Shown piece by piece: positions 1 through 8,582 of a stretch of 36,746 nt of DNA. This DNA comes from Chitinimonas sp. BJB300 (GTDB lineage Bacteria > Pseudomonadota > Gammaproteobacteria > Burkholderiales > Chitinimonadaceae): assembly GCF_002735695.1 (NCBI RefSeq), contig NZ_PDZH01000040.1:1-36746 (forward strand), given 5' to 3'. Made by a program: the position numbers and the translations under genes. Under the pieces are notes generated by a model. That model searched no databases and was not told the origin of the DNA. It saw only the letters and a list, made by a program, of their open reading frames with translations. Numbering within the stretch: the first letter of the stretch is position 1; each line of letters starts with the position of its first letter.

Positions 1-126
1 AAACCGGGCGATGTGCATCAATTGGAGGCAGATTGACCTCAACTGCTCCAACCGCCCGGTGCGGACCCGCATGCCGGGTGGTGTGGCAGGGGTCGGCCAG
101 AACATCTGGTCGCCCCTATGCCGATT
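1..126 (+). mobile_element. 3' end of a group II intron (domains V and VI), truncated by window edge
   Basis: Positions 51-82 fold into a domain V-like hairpin. ACCGCCCGG pairs with CCGGGTGGT, GCG (61-63) pairs with CGC (68-70), the loop is GACC, and A71-T72 form the two-base bulge on the 3' strand that is typical of domain V. Positions 88-117 form a second stem (AGGGG with CCCCT, CCAGA with TCTGG) that fits domain VI. An unpaired A at 118 lies about seven bases before the likely 3' end (CCGAT, 121-125), where the branch-point adenosine is expected. The reverse transcriptase/maturase gene would lie to the left, outside the window. The call rests on structure; no ORF supports it. Confidence 0.75.
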
Positions 127-132
127 TTCTAA

Positions 133-273
133 GAACCTGTCAACGATCTTACTGCGCAGCCGTGATCAGGGTTCATGTGCTGCTCGAAATACTCATGTAC
201 CTAAGTACATTCCGGTTTCTGCGCTGCGCTTCACCCCGCTGACGACTGTTCGCTACAGATCGTAAACAAGTTC
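133..273 (+). mobile_element. MITE-like element, family 2, copy A (141 bp)
   Basis: The ends are imperfect inverted repeats: GAACCTGTCAACGATCT on the left and AGATCGTAAACAAGTTC on the right. The interior is clearly homologous, in reverse orientation, to the element at 6549-6689, and the two have the same length (141 bp). The left flank is TAA and the right flank CAA, a possible degraded 3-bp target duplication. It contains no coding capacity. It begins only about seven bases after the group II intron end and lies 26 bases from the gap stop codon. Confidence 0.8.
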
Positions 274-299
274 CAACTTCTCAATTGTATTTACCCAGC

Positions 300-1313
300 T
301 TACTTCGCATTCATCAATGCCAAGGTGGTATCCAGCATCCGGTTGGAGTAGCCCCATTCATTGTCGTACCAAGCCATTACTTTGACGAGGCGTTTATTGC
401 TGACCTTGGTTTGCGATGAGTCAAAGTTACTTGATGCGGGGTTGTGGTTGAAGTCAATCGACACCAACGGTTTGGTCACATAGGTCAGAATGCCGCTCTT
501 GCTGCTGGCCGCTGCCACCTTCAGCACTTCATTGACTTCCGCAACCGTGGTATCGCGGCCCGCAGTAAATACAAAATCAACCAACGACACATTGATTGTT
601 GGCACGCGCACCGCCAAACCATCAAGCTTGCCAGCCAGTTGTGGAATTACCAGGCCGATGGCGGCGGCAGCGCCGGTTTTGGTCGGGATCATCGACTGGG
701 TGGCCGAACGCGCACGGCGCAGGTCGCTGTGGTAAAGATCGGTCAGCACTTGGTCGTTGGTGTAACTGTGCACCGTAGTCATCAACCCCATTTCGATACC
801 GAACGCGGCATGCAATGGTGCGACCAGAGGGGCCAAACAGTTAGTAGTGCAGCTGGCATTGGAAATCACCGTATCGCTGGCTTTCAGCGTATGGTCGTTC
901 ACACCGTAGACAATGGTGGCATCCACATCATCGCCACCCGGAGCCGAAATGACAACCTTCTTGGCGCCTGCAGTGAGGTGGGCCGATGCCTTGGCTTTGC
1001 TGGTAAACAGGCCGGTACATTCGAACACTACGTCAACGTTCAACTCCTTCCAGGGCAGTTGGGCTGGGTCGCGTACGCTCAGGTAGCGAATGCGGTCGCC
1101 ATTCACCAACAGATGGTCATCCTTGTAGCCGACTTCGGCGCGGAATTTGCCATGTACAGTGTCGTATTCGGTCAGATGGGCATTGACCTCGATTTCACCC
1201 AGGTTATTGATAGCGACGATTTCAAAGTCATCGCGGCGGTTGTACTCATACAAACCGCGTAGAACATTGCGGCCAATACGGCCATAGCCATTGATTGCGA
1301 TACGGATAGTCAT
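300..1313 (-). CDS. gap: Type I glyceraldehyde-3-phosphate dehydrogenase
   Basis: Oxidises and phosphorylates glyceraldehyde-3-phosphate to 1,3-bisphosphoglycerate in the cytoplasm, in lower glycolysis and downstream of the Entner-Doudoroff aldolase. The 337-residue protein has the usual family length. It shows the Rossmann motif NGYGRIGR (8-15), the catalytic cysteine in SNASCTTNC (Cys155) and the matching histidine in TTVHSYTND (His182). The ATG at 1313 was chosen because AGGAG lies nine bases upstream and the protein then begins [15 protein letters not shown]; a longer in-frame reading to 1430 adds an unrelated tail. It is 220 bases downstream of malG on the same strand, so it may be read through or have its own promoter. 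The residue after VAIN is Asn where NAD-dependent enzymes usually have Asp. The identity is firm. Confidence 0.96.
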   Translation of the reverse strand: MTIRIAINGYGRIGRNVLRGLYEYNRRDDFEIVAINNLGEIEVNAHLTEYDTVHGKFRAEVGYKDDHLLVNGDRIRYLSVRDPAQLPWKELNVDVVFECTGLFTSKAKASAHLTAGAKKVVISAPGGDDVDATIVYGVNDHTLKASDTVISNASCTTNCLAPLVAPLHAAFGIEMGLMTTVHSYTNDQVLTDLYHSDLRRARSATQSMIPTKTGAAAAIGLVIPQLAGKLDGLAVRVPTINVSLVDFVFTAGRDTTVAEVNEVLKVAAASSKSGILTYVTKPLVSIDFNHNPASSNFDSSQTKVSNKRLVKVMAWYDNEWGYSNRMLDTTLALMNAK

Positions 1314-1462
1314 AGGGGATTGCTCCTGATTACTTGAGTTGATAGCGCGCCCTGCGGGCGTTCTGCTTGGTATTGTCTGTGTCGGTCCCGGAACCGCTGT
1401 TTGTGTTATTGCGTCGTGAAGGGCTAGCAAGCGGCTTTGCCAAACTTACCTGAAACACACCC

Positions 1463-1529
1463 GCTCCGCGGAGCATCATAGCCATGGTAGGTCTAATAGC
1501 CTCATTCAGCTAAAGATGTGTTGCTGAAT
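1463..1529. repeat. Two small inverted repeats between malG and gap
   Basis: GCTCCGCGGAGC (1463-1474) is a perfect 12-bp palindrome. ATTCAGC (1504-1510) pairs with GCTGAAT (1523-1529) across a 12-base loop. Both lie in the 220-base gap between malG and gap. Neither is followed by a T-run on the minus strand, so neither is a convincing intrinsic terminator. They could be RNA-processing or stability hairpins. Confidence 0.35.
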
Positions 1530-1533
1530 ATCC

Positions 1534-2424
1534 TCATCCCTTTAACCCACCGGCTGTAAGACCTGAAATCATCCATCGTTGTGCGATAAGGAAAACAAAG
1601 GTGATCGGCAAGCCAGACAAAATAGCGGCGGCCGCAAAATCACCCCAGCGGTAGTGCTGTGGATACAAGAATTGCTTCGAACCAACTGCAAGGGTCAGTT
1701 GATCCTGGCTTTGCACCAGAATCGAAGCAATGGGGTACTCATTGATGCCGCTGATAAATGCCAGGATGAACACCACCATCAAGATAGGCAACGACATCGG
1801 CAACAAGACATGGCGGAAAGCTTGGAAAGGTGATGCCCCATCAACTCTGGCGGCTTCTTCAATTTCTACCGGAATCGTTTCGAAATAACCTTTGATTGTC
1901 CAGATATGCAGGGCAATACCCCCTGTGTACGCCAGAATCAAACCGCCATGGCTATTGATACCCAGGCTGGGCACATAGGCGCCAATACGATCAAAAATGG
2001 CGTAGATCCCAACCAATACCAATACCGAAGGAAACATCTGCAACAGTAGCAAAGAGGTCATCCACTGCTGCTTGAAGACAAACTTCATGCGTGCAAAGGC
2101 ATAGGCACAGGTAGTGGAAAGCAGTAAGGCAATCAGCGCCGACAAGCCTGCCACCTTTATCGAATTCCACAACCAGCCCAGCACTGGGAAATCCGGCTCA
2201 ATCAACTGGCCGTCCGCTCCTTGGTACGACATACCCAACGAGAGCTTCCAATGATCAAGGCTGATCGAACTCGGTATCAACTCACCGGTAGCAAAATTAC
2301 CCGGCCTGAAACTGATCGACAGCAACATCAGAAACGGCGCCAAGGTCAGCCCGATAAAACTGATCAAGCCAATGTGGGCGGCAACGACACGCCAACGGTG
2401 TGATTTATCTAATACAACAGCCAT
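1534..2424 (-). CDS. malG: Maltose/maltodextrin ABC transporter permease MalG
   Basis: Inner-membrane subunit that, with MalF, forms the channel of the MalFGK2 maltose importer. The protein has 296 residues, the usual size for MalG. A hydrophobic segment near residues 14-35 is followed by a periplasmic stretch and several further membrane spans. The cytoplasmic EAA loop that contacts MalK is visible as [15 protein letters not shown], followed by LLPMSLPIL, at about residues 190-215. It ends in GLTAGGLKG, as MalG proteins do. The start has TTGGAG nine bases upstream. It lies 69 bases after malF and is the last transporter gene before gap. Confidence 0.95.
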   Translation of the reverse strand: MAVVLDKSHRWRVVAAHIGLISFIGLTLAPFLMLLSISFRPGNFATGELIPSSISLDHWKLSLGMSYQGADGQLIEPDFPVLGWLWNSIKVAGLSALIALLLSTTCAYAFARMKFVFKQQWMTSLLLLQMFPSVLVLVGIYAIFDRIGAYVPSLGINSHGGLILAYTGGIALHIWTIKGYFETIPVEIEEAARVDGASPFQAFRHVLLPMSLPILMVVFILAFISGINEYPIASILVQSQDQLTLAVGSKQFLYPQHYRWGDFAAAAILSGLPITFVFLIAQRWMISGLTAGGLKG

Positions 2425-2493
2425 GATGATTACTCCAAATCTGTCCGTCTTTGGGTGCAGGAAAGGCTATTCGTTTGAACCCTAATTGTCCGA

Positions 2494-4017
2494 TCAAGCT
2501 GGCTCACTTGTATGGGTTTTGCTGATGCGCATGTTGACCAGGGAAAGCAGAACCACCATCAGGAAGATCACCGTCGACAAGGCGGAGGCGAGGCCGAAAT
2601 CCTGGCCGGAGTCTTCGAAGGCAATACGGTAGGTATAGGAAACCAGTACGTCAGTGGTGCCCGCCGGAATCTTGGTACCCAGGAAGTCGGGGCGCCCACC
2701 TGTCAGCAAGGCAACGATCACGAAGTTGTTGAAGTTGAATGCGAAGGCCGAGATCAGCAGCGGGGTCATCGGCTTGGCAATCAGTGGCAGCGTAATCTTG
2801 AAAAAGTTGGTCAACGGGCCCGCGCCGGCAATGGCAGAGGCTTCGTAAAGGTCTGCCGGAATCGCCTTGATCAGCCCCATGCATAGCAACATCATGTAAG
2901 GGAAACCCAACCAGGTGTTCACGATCAAGAGCATGGTCTTGGCGAGGAATGGGTCGGTAAACCAGTTGGGGTTGATGCTGAACAGATGCCCGAGCAACAG
3001 GTTGATTTCGCCTGAGTTTTCGTTGAACAAGCCTTTGAAGACGAGGATGGAAATAAACCCTGGCACGGCATAGGGAATAAACAGCAATACACGGTAGAGC
3101 CCCCTACCAGCGAGGGCTTCCCAGTTCATCAGCACAGCAAGGATGACGCCGATAGAGAAAGCAAAAACCACGCTGAGGCCGGCGAAAACCACCGTCCAGA
3201 TAAAGATCTGAGCCAAAGGCTCGCTCAGTGCTCGATCGCTGACGATGCGTACATAATGGGCAAAGCCGACGCCCGTGGTAAAGCCTGGCTGCATGGCTTC
3301 TCCAGCGGCATTCTTATAGAACCCCTCGGTCATATCCGGCCGCAGGACAGCGCCATCCTGCTGGTCAACCAAGCTGCCATCGGCTGCTTTGACGTATTGT
3401 TTGCGAACCGGTGCGAACTCCCGCAAGCCTGCTGCGCTGACCGTCATGCCATTGGGTAAGTGGATGGCAACCAGTTTCAGTGCTTTTAGATTTTGGATCA
3501 GCGTGCGGGTATCAACCGCTGCAGCCAATGGCGCATCACCAGCTACCGGTGGTTGGGCATTTACATTTACCTTAGTGGCGTGCAGAGCCAGTGGTGGTGT
3601 CTGGAAAATACTGCCATCTTCAGCTTCCAGGCGGATACGGTAGGCTGCGCCATCAGGATGCAACGTAAATGCCAGCGTATGGCCATCTTCGGTGTAGGTC
3701 TGGTCGAGAAAGTATTTGGTGGCCTGACTAAAGCTCAGCAAATGCTTGGAGCTGTAATTGGTAAAGCCGATTGAGAAATTAATAGCAATCGGCAAAATAA
3801 CAAACAGCAGTACCGCCACGAGGCCCGGAAACAAATAGCGATAGTTATAGGCGCGGGTGGCCGTATACACATAGATAGTCAGCCCGAGAAAAGCCACCAG
3901 GGAAACAGCGGCAAGCGACTGCCCCGACAGGTATACCTGCAGACTTAGATATAAACCGGCCAACACCACCAACGACAGCAGCATGACTGGCGCAGCCTTA
4001 CTCAACAAACGACCCAT
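2494..4017 (-). CDS. malF: Maltose/maltodextrin ABC transporter permease MalF
   Basis: Larger inner-membrane subunit of the maltose importer. It has about 507 residues, close to enteric MalF. Three hydrophobic segments lie within the first 95 residues. A large periplasmic P2 domain follows (about residues 95-275), containing the FTNYSSKHLLSF stretch that matches MalF. The ABC permease core comes next, with the EAA loop EASAIAGAGPLTNFFK and then ITLPL near residues 390-415. The ATG at 4017 is preferred because AAGGAG lies ten bases upstream; a TTG two codons earlier is also in frame but too close to that site. malE lies upstream across a gap with two strong stem-loops. Confidence 0.95.
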   Translation of the reverse strand: MGRLLSKAAPVMLLSLVVLAGLYLSLQVYLSGQSLAAVSLVAFLGLTIYVYTATRAYNYRYLFPGLVAVLLFVILPIAINFSIGFTNYSSKHLLSFSQATKYFLDQTYTEDGHTLAFTLHPDGAAYRIRLEAEDGSIFQTPPLALHATKVNVNAQPPVAGDAPLAAAVDTRTLIQNLKALKLVAIHLPNGMTVSAAGLREFAPVRKQYVKAADGSLVDQQDGAVLRPDMTEGFYKNAAGEAMQPGFTTGVGFAHYVRIVSDRALSEPLAQIFIWTVVFAGLSVVFAFSIGVILAVLMNWEALAGRGLYRVLLFIPYAVPGFISILVFKGLFNENSGEINLLLGHLFSINPNWFTDPFLAKTMLLIVNTWLGFPYMMLLCMGLIKAIPADLYEASAIAGAGPLTNFFKITLPLIAKPMTPLLISAFAFNFNNFVIVALLTGGRPDFLGTKIPAGTTDVLVSYTYRIAFEDSGQDFGLASALSTVIFLMVVLLSLVNMRISKTHTSEPA

Positions 4018-4033
4018 TCTCAATCTTCTCCTT

Positions 4034-4075
4034 GGCTACGATCAGCACACTGTCGCCAACGCGCTGATCGTAGCC
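4034..4075 (-). repeat. Stem-loop 1 in the malE-malF intercistronic gap
   Basis: GGCTACGATCAGC (4034-4046) and GCTGATCGTAGCC (4063-4075) are perfect 13-bp complements around a 16-base loop. No T-run follows, so it is not a standard terminator. It lies between malE and malF, where the enteric mal operon carries REP hairpins that protect malE mRNA. A similar role is inferred from position only. Confidence 0.65.
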
Positions 4076-4116
4076 TCCCCTATCGGGCAGGCTACGTCTT
4101 GAACTGTTCATCATCT

Positions 4117-4153
4117 GCGACCCACGCCATGCATCAAAAATGACGTGGGTTGC
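4117..4153 (-). repeat. Stem-loop 2 in the malE-malF intercistronic gap
   Basis: GCGACCCACG (4117-4126) pairs with CGTGGGTTGC (4144-4153), ten pairs including one G-U, around a 17-base loop. It sits 16 bases after the malE stop codon (3' of it in transcript order) and is the first of the two hairpins in the malE-malF gap to be transcribed. It is a likely mRNA 3'-end stabiliser for malE. Confidence 0.55.
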
Positions 4154-4168
4154 GAACAGCCGCTTTGT

Positions 4169-5344
4169 CTATTTGCCGGTAATGCGCTTGGCAGCGGCAT
4201 CCAGGCCCTCTTTCACGCTCTGACGGCCGCTGGTGATGTTTTGCAAGGCAGATTCCATCGACGACCAGAAACGCCCCATCTCCGGCACGTTAGGCATGGG
4301 GGCACCAAGCTGCGCGGAAGCCATGGTGGCCTTGATGTTGGCGTCGTTCTGCAATTCCTTGAAGAAGGCCTTGTTGGCAGGCACACCCAACGGTACGTCG
4401 GCGTTCATCTTCTTCAGGCCATCCAAGCTCATCAGGTGGTTTTCCAGGAAATCGACGGCGATTTCCTTGTTCTTGCTGCTATTGCTGACCATGCAGCCCA
4501 ATACCCCGACAAAGGGCCCCCCTTGCTTGCCGCCAATGCTGGGAATGGTGGCGACGCCGAAATCGATCTTGGCTTGCTTGACGTTATCCCATGCCCAGGG
4601 GCCGGAGATCATCATGGCAAGTTCACCCTTGGCGAAGCCGTTTTCCATATCGGCATAGGTGGCACCCTGCGGCATGACGCCTGACTTGACCAATTTGGTC
4701 AGCATCTCGACACCTTTTTGCGCACCCGCGTTATTCACGCCGATATCCGTAATGTCATAGCCGCCATCCGACTTCGGTTTGAAGGGGTAAGCGCCGTTGG
4801 CGGACAACAACGGCCAACTGAAGTAGGTCTTGGTGTAGTCCCACAGGATGGTTTTTTTACCCTTGGCTTTCAGGGGCTTATCAAGCGCGAAGATTTCTTC
4901 AAAGGTTTTCGGCGGATTGGGCACCAGGGCCTTGTTGTAAATCAAGGCGATGGCTTCGATCGAAAGCGGGTAACCCCACACCTTGCCGCCGATGGTGAAC
5001 GACTTCACTGCCAGTGGGTCGAGCGCATCGATCACCTTCTTGGAAGGCTTGAGTGGGCTGATTAGTCCGGCTGCAATCCACTCGCCGGCACGGTCGTGCG
5101 GCCAGCAGAAAATGTCTGGGCCCTTGCCTGCGGCAGCAGCTTGCTGAAATTTGGCTGGTGCATCCTCGGGGTGCTCCACCGCTACCGCCACACCAGATTG
5201 CTTGGCGAAGTCCTCTCCTACCTTTTGGATGCCCTTGTAGCCTTTATCTCCATTAATCCATAACGATAACTTGGCGTCTGCTGCATGGGCACTAGCAAAG
5301 CCGGCGGCCAGGGCCAGTACGATGCATGTATTGCTCGGTTTCAT
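4169..5344 (-). CDS. malE: Periplasmic maltose/maltodextrin-binding protein MalE
   Basis: Captures maltose or maltodextrins in the periplasm and delivers them to MalFGK2. The 391-residue precursor is close to the usual size. A Sec signal peptide is evident (basic MKPSNT, hydrophobic IVLALAAGFASA, cleavage near AHAADA). The mature protein starts KLSLWINGDKGYKG, matching the MalE N-terminus (KLVIWINGDKGYNG in Escherichia coli). Further family stretches include GKGPDIFCWPHDR and KGELAMMISGPWAW. The start at 5344 has GGAG eight bases upstream. It follows malK by 46 bases. Two stem-loops downstream could raise its mRNA level over malF and malG, matching the need for excess binding protein. Confidence 0.96.
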   Translation of the reverse strand: MKPSNTCIVLALAAGFASAHAADAKLSLWINGDKGYKGIQKVGEDFAKQSGVAVAVEHPEDAPAKFQQAAAAGKGPDIFCWPHDRAGEWIAAGLISPLKPSKKVIDALDPLAVKSFTIGGKVWGYPLSIEAIALIYNKALVPNPPKTFEEIFALDKPLKAKGKKTILWDYTKTYFSWPLLSANGAYPFKPKSDGGYDITDIGVNNAGAQKGVEMLTKLVKSGVMPQGATYADMENGFAKGELAMMISGPWAWDNVKQAKIDFGVATIPSIGGKQGGPFVGVLGCMVSNSSKNKEIAVDFLENHLMSLDGLKKMNADVPLGVPANKAFFKELQNDANIKATMASAQLGAPMPNVPEMGRFWSSMESALQNITSGRQSVKEGLDAAAKRITGK

Positions 5345-5390
5345 GAATCAACTCCATCTGTATTTGAGGTTAGGTGGCGCCATAGCGTGG

Positions 5391-6503
5391 TTACCGGTCG
5401 ATTGATGCTGAATTGTCCAGACGTGGGAAAGCTTCCCCTGCTTCATTGAACAAATAGCAATGGGCTGGGGCCGCGCTGACATGGATGGTTTCACCCGCTT
5501 TAGCAGCGTGGGTAGCATGGGCACGCACGACCAAATGGTCTGACGCGCCTTGTACGTGCAAATAGAAAATAGTGGCTTCGCCAAGGTGCTCGGCAGCGAC
5601 AACCTGGCCGGCAATGGCATTGCTGGGCGAGTCCACCACAAAGTGCTCAGGACGAATCCCAAGCGTTACTGGGCTACCCACTCTGCCCGCACCAGCATTG
5701 ACATGTGCGCGCACCAACGTACCATCGACTAGCTTGACCATTGCTGCACCATCCAACACCTCAGCCAAGGTCGCCTGGACAAAATTCATCTTGGGCGACC
5801 CGATAAAGCCCGCAACAAACAGATTGCGCGGATGATGGTATAGCGCCAGTGGCGCGCCGACCTGTTCCACATTGCCGGCATTGAGCACCACGATACGATC
5901 AGCCAGCGTCATGGCTTCAACCTGATCATGCGTTACGTAGATCATGGTGGTCTTGAGTTCGCGATGCAGCTTCGTGATCTCGATGCGCATCTGCACGCGT
6001 AGCGCCGCATCCAGGTTCGACAGGGGCTCGTCGAACAAAAAGACATTAGGCTTACGGACGATCGCCCGTCCGATGGCAACCCGTTGCCGCTGGCCGCCAG
6101 ACAACGCCTTGGGTTTACGCTCCAACAAATGCTCAATCTGGAGGATTTTGGCGGCTCGGTCTACCACCTGCTTCATTTCTTCTTTAGTCGCACCGGCCAG
6201 TTTCAAACCAAAAGCCATGTTTTCGGCCACCGTCATATGCGGGTACAAGGCATAGCTTTGAAACACCATGGCGATACCGCGTTTTGCCGGGGGGATATCA
6301 TTGCAATGCTGTCCACCAATGGTCAGCTCGCCTGCTGTGATGTCCTCCAGGCCGGCAATGGTGCGCAATAGCGTGGACTTGCCGCAACCCGAGGGGCCGA
6401 CAAACACCACAAACTCGCCGTCTTGGATTTCAAGATCAATGCCATGCAGCGTTTCAATTTCGCCGAACGATTTGCGAATGCCGCGCAAGACGACGTCGGA
6501 CAT
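5391..6503 (-). CDS. malK: Maltose ABC transporter ATP-binding protein MalK
   Basis: Cytoplasmic ATPase that drives maltose import. The 370-residue protein shows Walker A GPSGCGKS (36-43), Q-loop [10 protein letters not shown], signature LSGGQ (134-138), Walker B VFLFDEP (154-160) and the switch histidine in [12 protein letters not shown]-terminal TOBE/MOP-type regulatory domain of about 130 residues contains LGIRPEHF. It belongs to the MalK/UgpC/MsmX group, so the substrate is assigned from the neighbours malE, malF, malG and lamB. A GGAG site precedes the ATG at 6503. A MITE-like element separates it from the upstream alpha-glucosidase gene, so part of its promoter region may now come from that element. 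Confidence 0.93.
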   Translation of the reverse strand: MSDVVLRGIRKSFGEIETLHGIDLEIQDGEFVVFVGPSGCGKSTLLRTIAGLEDITAGELTIGGQHCNDIPPAKRGIAMVFQSYALYPHMTVAENMAFGLKLAGATKEEMKQVVDRAAKILQIEHLLERKPKALSGGQRQRVAIGRAIVRKPNVFLFDEPLSNLDAALRVQMRIEITKLHRELKTTMIYVTHDQVEAMTLADRIVVLNAGNVEQVGAPLALYHHPRNLFVAGFIGSPKMNFVQATLAEVLDGAAMVKLVDGTLVRAHVNAGAGRVGSPVTLGIRPEHFVVDSPSNAIAGQVVAAEHLGEATIFYLHVQGASDHLVVRAHATHAAKAGETIHVSAAPAHCYLFNEAGEAFPRLDNSASIDR

Positions 6504-6548
6504 AGCTTCTGTGCTCCGTTTAGAATTCTATTGCGTGATGCGGTCTTA

Positions 6549-6689
6549 GAACCTGTTTACGATCTGCAGCCAGTGGTTGTCAGCCGGGTGAAGCGCAGCG
6601 CAGAAACCGGCATGTACTTTTGTACATGAGGATTTTGAGCAGCACTTGAGCCCTGATCACGGCTGCGCAGCAAGATGGTAAAAAGATTC
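6549..6689 (-). mobile_element. MITE-like element, family 2, copy B (141 bp), between aglA and malK
   Basis: The left end is GAACCTGTTTACGATCT and the right end is AGATGGTAAAAAGATTC, with an identical TTA on both sides (6546-6548 and 6690-6692), a clean 3-bp target duplication. The interior is the reverse complement of copy A at 133-273 with scattered mismatches. The right-hand TTA is the complement of the TAA stop codon of the alpha-glucosidase gene, so the element starts exactly after that stop. It holds a short palindrome (CATGTAC, then GTACATG) near its centre and has no coding capacity. Confidence 0.87.
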
Positions 6690-8342
6690 TTAACGGTTGA
6701 TAACGGCAAACAGCCCGCCAAATGCAGCTAATTCAAGGCGGCCATCAATCAAGGTGCTGCCATCAAGGCCATGTCCACTGATTGCACTGGCTGCACGCAA
6801 GCGTTTAGGGAGGCGAAAGCTGACTGGCTCGGCACCGAGGTTGAAGGCGCATAGCCAAGTTTCTTCATCCAACATACGGGTGAAAACTAACAAGGGCTCA
6901 GGTGTATCCACGAAGTCGATATCCCCCATCCTCAGGACGGGCTGAGCCTTGCGCCAGTTCAAAAACCGCCGATAAAAATGCAGGGTTGAGTGCGCATCGG
7001 CTTCTTGTTGATCGACCGAGTGGGCCAGATGTTGTTTGGGGACAGGCAGCCAAGGTTTGGCCTGTGAAAACCCGCCATGCTTGAGCTTGGCCTGCCAAGG
7101 CATAGGCGTTCGGCAACCGTCCCGGCCTTTGAATTCGGGCCAGAAGGTGATGCCGTAGGGGTCTTGCAGCTGCTCGAATGGGATATCAGCTTCCGTCAGC
7201 GCCAGTTCCTCGCCTTGGTAAATGCACAAGCTGCCTTTGAGGCTGGACGACATCGCAAGCAGCACCTTGGCGTAGGCCGGGCTGGTTTCGCCCTTGCCCC
7301 AGCGTGTCATGACCCGCTGCGCATCATGGTTGCCTATGCTCCAGCAACCCCAACCTTTGCCACCATCTTTTTTGCCGGTCTTGGTCAGCTGTGCTTCCAG
7401 TTCTTCTACCTGCTGGCGGATATGCGCTGCCGAGCACTCCGCTGTGAGCAGGTTGAAGCTGTAAGCCATATGCAGTTTGTCGCCGCCGGAGGTGTACTTG
7501 GCCATGGTCTTGAGCGAATGGTCATCCCCCACCTCGCCCACCGAGGCCGCGCCATGTTTGTCCAACAACACACGTATCTTTTGCAGAAAGGCGATGTTTT
7601 GTGGCTGAGATTTATCGTACTTGTGGGCTTGCAGGCCGTAGGGATTTTCGGCTGATACCGTCTTGCTGTCACGTACAAGGGCCGATGGATTCGAGCGTAA
7701 TTTTGGGTCGTGGAAATGAAAATTGCAGGCATCGAAACGGAACCCATCCACGCCGCGCTTAAGCCAGAACTGGATCGTGTCAAGCATGGCCTGTTGCACT
7801 TCCGGGTTATGGAAGTTCAGGTCGGGCTGGCTACTGAGAAAGTTGTGCAGGAAATACTGACGCCGGCGTGATTCCCATTGCCATGCCGAACCACCAAACA
7901 CCGACAACCAGTTATTCGGCGGCGTGCCATCGGCCCGCGGGTCGGCCCAGACAAACCAATCAGCTTTCGGATTGTCTTTGCTTTGACGACTTTCCTTGAA
8001 CCATGCGTGCTGGTCTGAGCAATGGCTTAGCACTTGGTCGATCATGACCTTCAAGCCCAGCTTGTGTGCCTTGGCCACCAGGGTGTCGAAAGCGGCGAGG
8101 TCGCCAAACAGCGGATCTATATCGCAATAATCCGATACGTCGTAGCCAAAATCCTTCATCGGCGACGTGAAGATAGGTGATATCCAAATGGCGTCTACAC
8201 CCAGGCTGGCGATATAGGGGAGTTTTTCAGTAATGCCGGGCAGGTCCCCTACCCCATCGTTATTGCTGTCTGCAAAGCTGCGTGGGTATATCTGGTAAAT
8301 AACACCGCCGCGCCACCAATCACTATTCTTTTTGATTTTCAT
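6690..8342 (-). CDS. GH13-family alpha-glucosidase (cytoplasmic)
   Basis: Predicted to hydrolyse alpha-1,4-linked glucose from maltose or short maltodextrins after import. The 550-residue protein has no signal peptide and carries the GH13 barrel motifs in order: region I DQVLSHCSDQH (103-111), nucleophile Asp204 in GFRFDACNF, acid/base Glu270 in SVGEVGDD and the third acid Asp340 in SIGNHDAQR. IYQIYPRSFADSNNDGVGDL near the N-terminus is typical of the oligo-1,6-glucosidase/alpha-glucosidase/trehalose hydrolase group. The start at 8342 (MKIKKNSDWWRGG) matches the family N-terminus, although the ribosome-binding site is weak; a reading to 8390 adds 16 unlikely residues. An isomaltase or trehalulose-type activity cannot be excluded. 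Its position between lamB and malK supports maltose hydrolysis. Confidence 0.93.
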   Translation of the reverse strand: MKIKKNSDWWRGGVIYQIYPRSFADSNNDGVGDLPGITEKLPYIASLGVDAIWISPIFTSPMKDFGYDVSDYCDIDPLFGDLAAFDTLVAKAHKLGLKVMIDQVLSHCSDQHAWFKESRQSKDNPKADWFVWADPRADGTPPNNWLSVFGGSAWQWESRRRQYFLHNFLSSQPDLNFHNPEVQQAMLDTIQFWLKRGVDGFRFDACNFHFHDPKLRSNPSALVRDSKTVSAENPYGLQAHKYDKSQPQNIAFLQKIRVLLDKHGAASVGEVGDDHSLKTMAKYTSGGDKLHMAYSFNLLTAECSAAHIRQQVEELEAQLTKTGKKDGGKGWGCWSIGNHDAQRVMTRWGKGETSPAYAKVLLAMSSSLKGSLCIYQGEELALTEADIPFEQLQDPYGITFWPEFKGRDGCRTPMPWQAKLKHGGFSQAKPWLPVPKQHLAHSVDQQEADAHSTLHFYRRFLNWRKAQPVLRMGDIDFVDTPEPLLVFTRMLDEETWLCAFNLGAEPVSFRLPKRLRAASAISGHGLDGSTLIDGRLELAAFGGLFAVINR

Positions 8343-8439
8343 ACTGTCCGCTGAAAAGAGTACGCAACAAAGCCACTCGTCTCGACGCAATACGCCGAGG
8401 CGACTGGATTCACGAAAAGGGGTAGCTACTGCTACAGAT

Positions 8440-8473
8440 TTACCGCCACCCTATCCAAGTGCAATGGCGGTAA
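8440..8473 (-). repeat. Stem-loop between lamB and the alpha-glucosidase gene
   Basis: TTACCGCCA (8440-8448) and TGGCGGTAA (8465-8473) are perfect 9-bp complements around a 16-base loop. No clear T-run follows on the minus strand, so it may trim or stabilise lamB mRNA rather than terminate transcription. It lies just beyond the short MITE-like element downstream of lamB. Confidence 0.45.
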
Positions 8474-8483
8474 GTTGCAGATA

Positions 8484-8575
8484 GCCTGTTCAAGGTCTGA
8501 GCGACCGGCATCTCTTGATGGGAATGAGTCCTGCCCCCCCAGTAAGGAAGGCACATTCAAACCGTGAACAGGTTC
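8484..8575. mobile_element. Short MITE-like relative (about 92 bp) downstream of lamB
   Basis: The left end GCCTGTTCAAGGTCTGA and the right end TCAAACCGTGAACAGGTTC are imperfect inverted repeats related to the GAACCTGT ends of the other elements. The left end appears to have lost two bases. The interior does not clearly match the longer copies. It lies 7 bases past the lamB stop codon on the minus strand. The target duplication is unclear (ATA versus TAA), so it is less certain than the others. Confidence 0.5.
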
Positions 8576-8582
8576 TAAGTCT

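Noticed and set aside
444-1262. 272-codon open frame on the plus strand opposite gap
   Set aside because: Shadow of gap; its sequence resembles no protein family, and gap has all catalytic residues on the minus strand.
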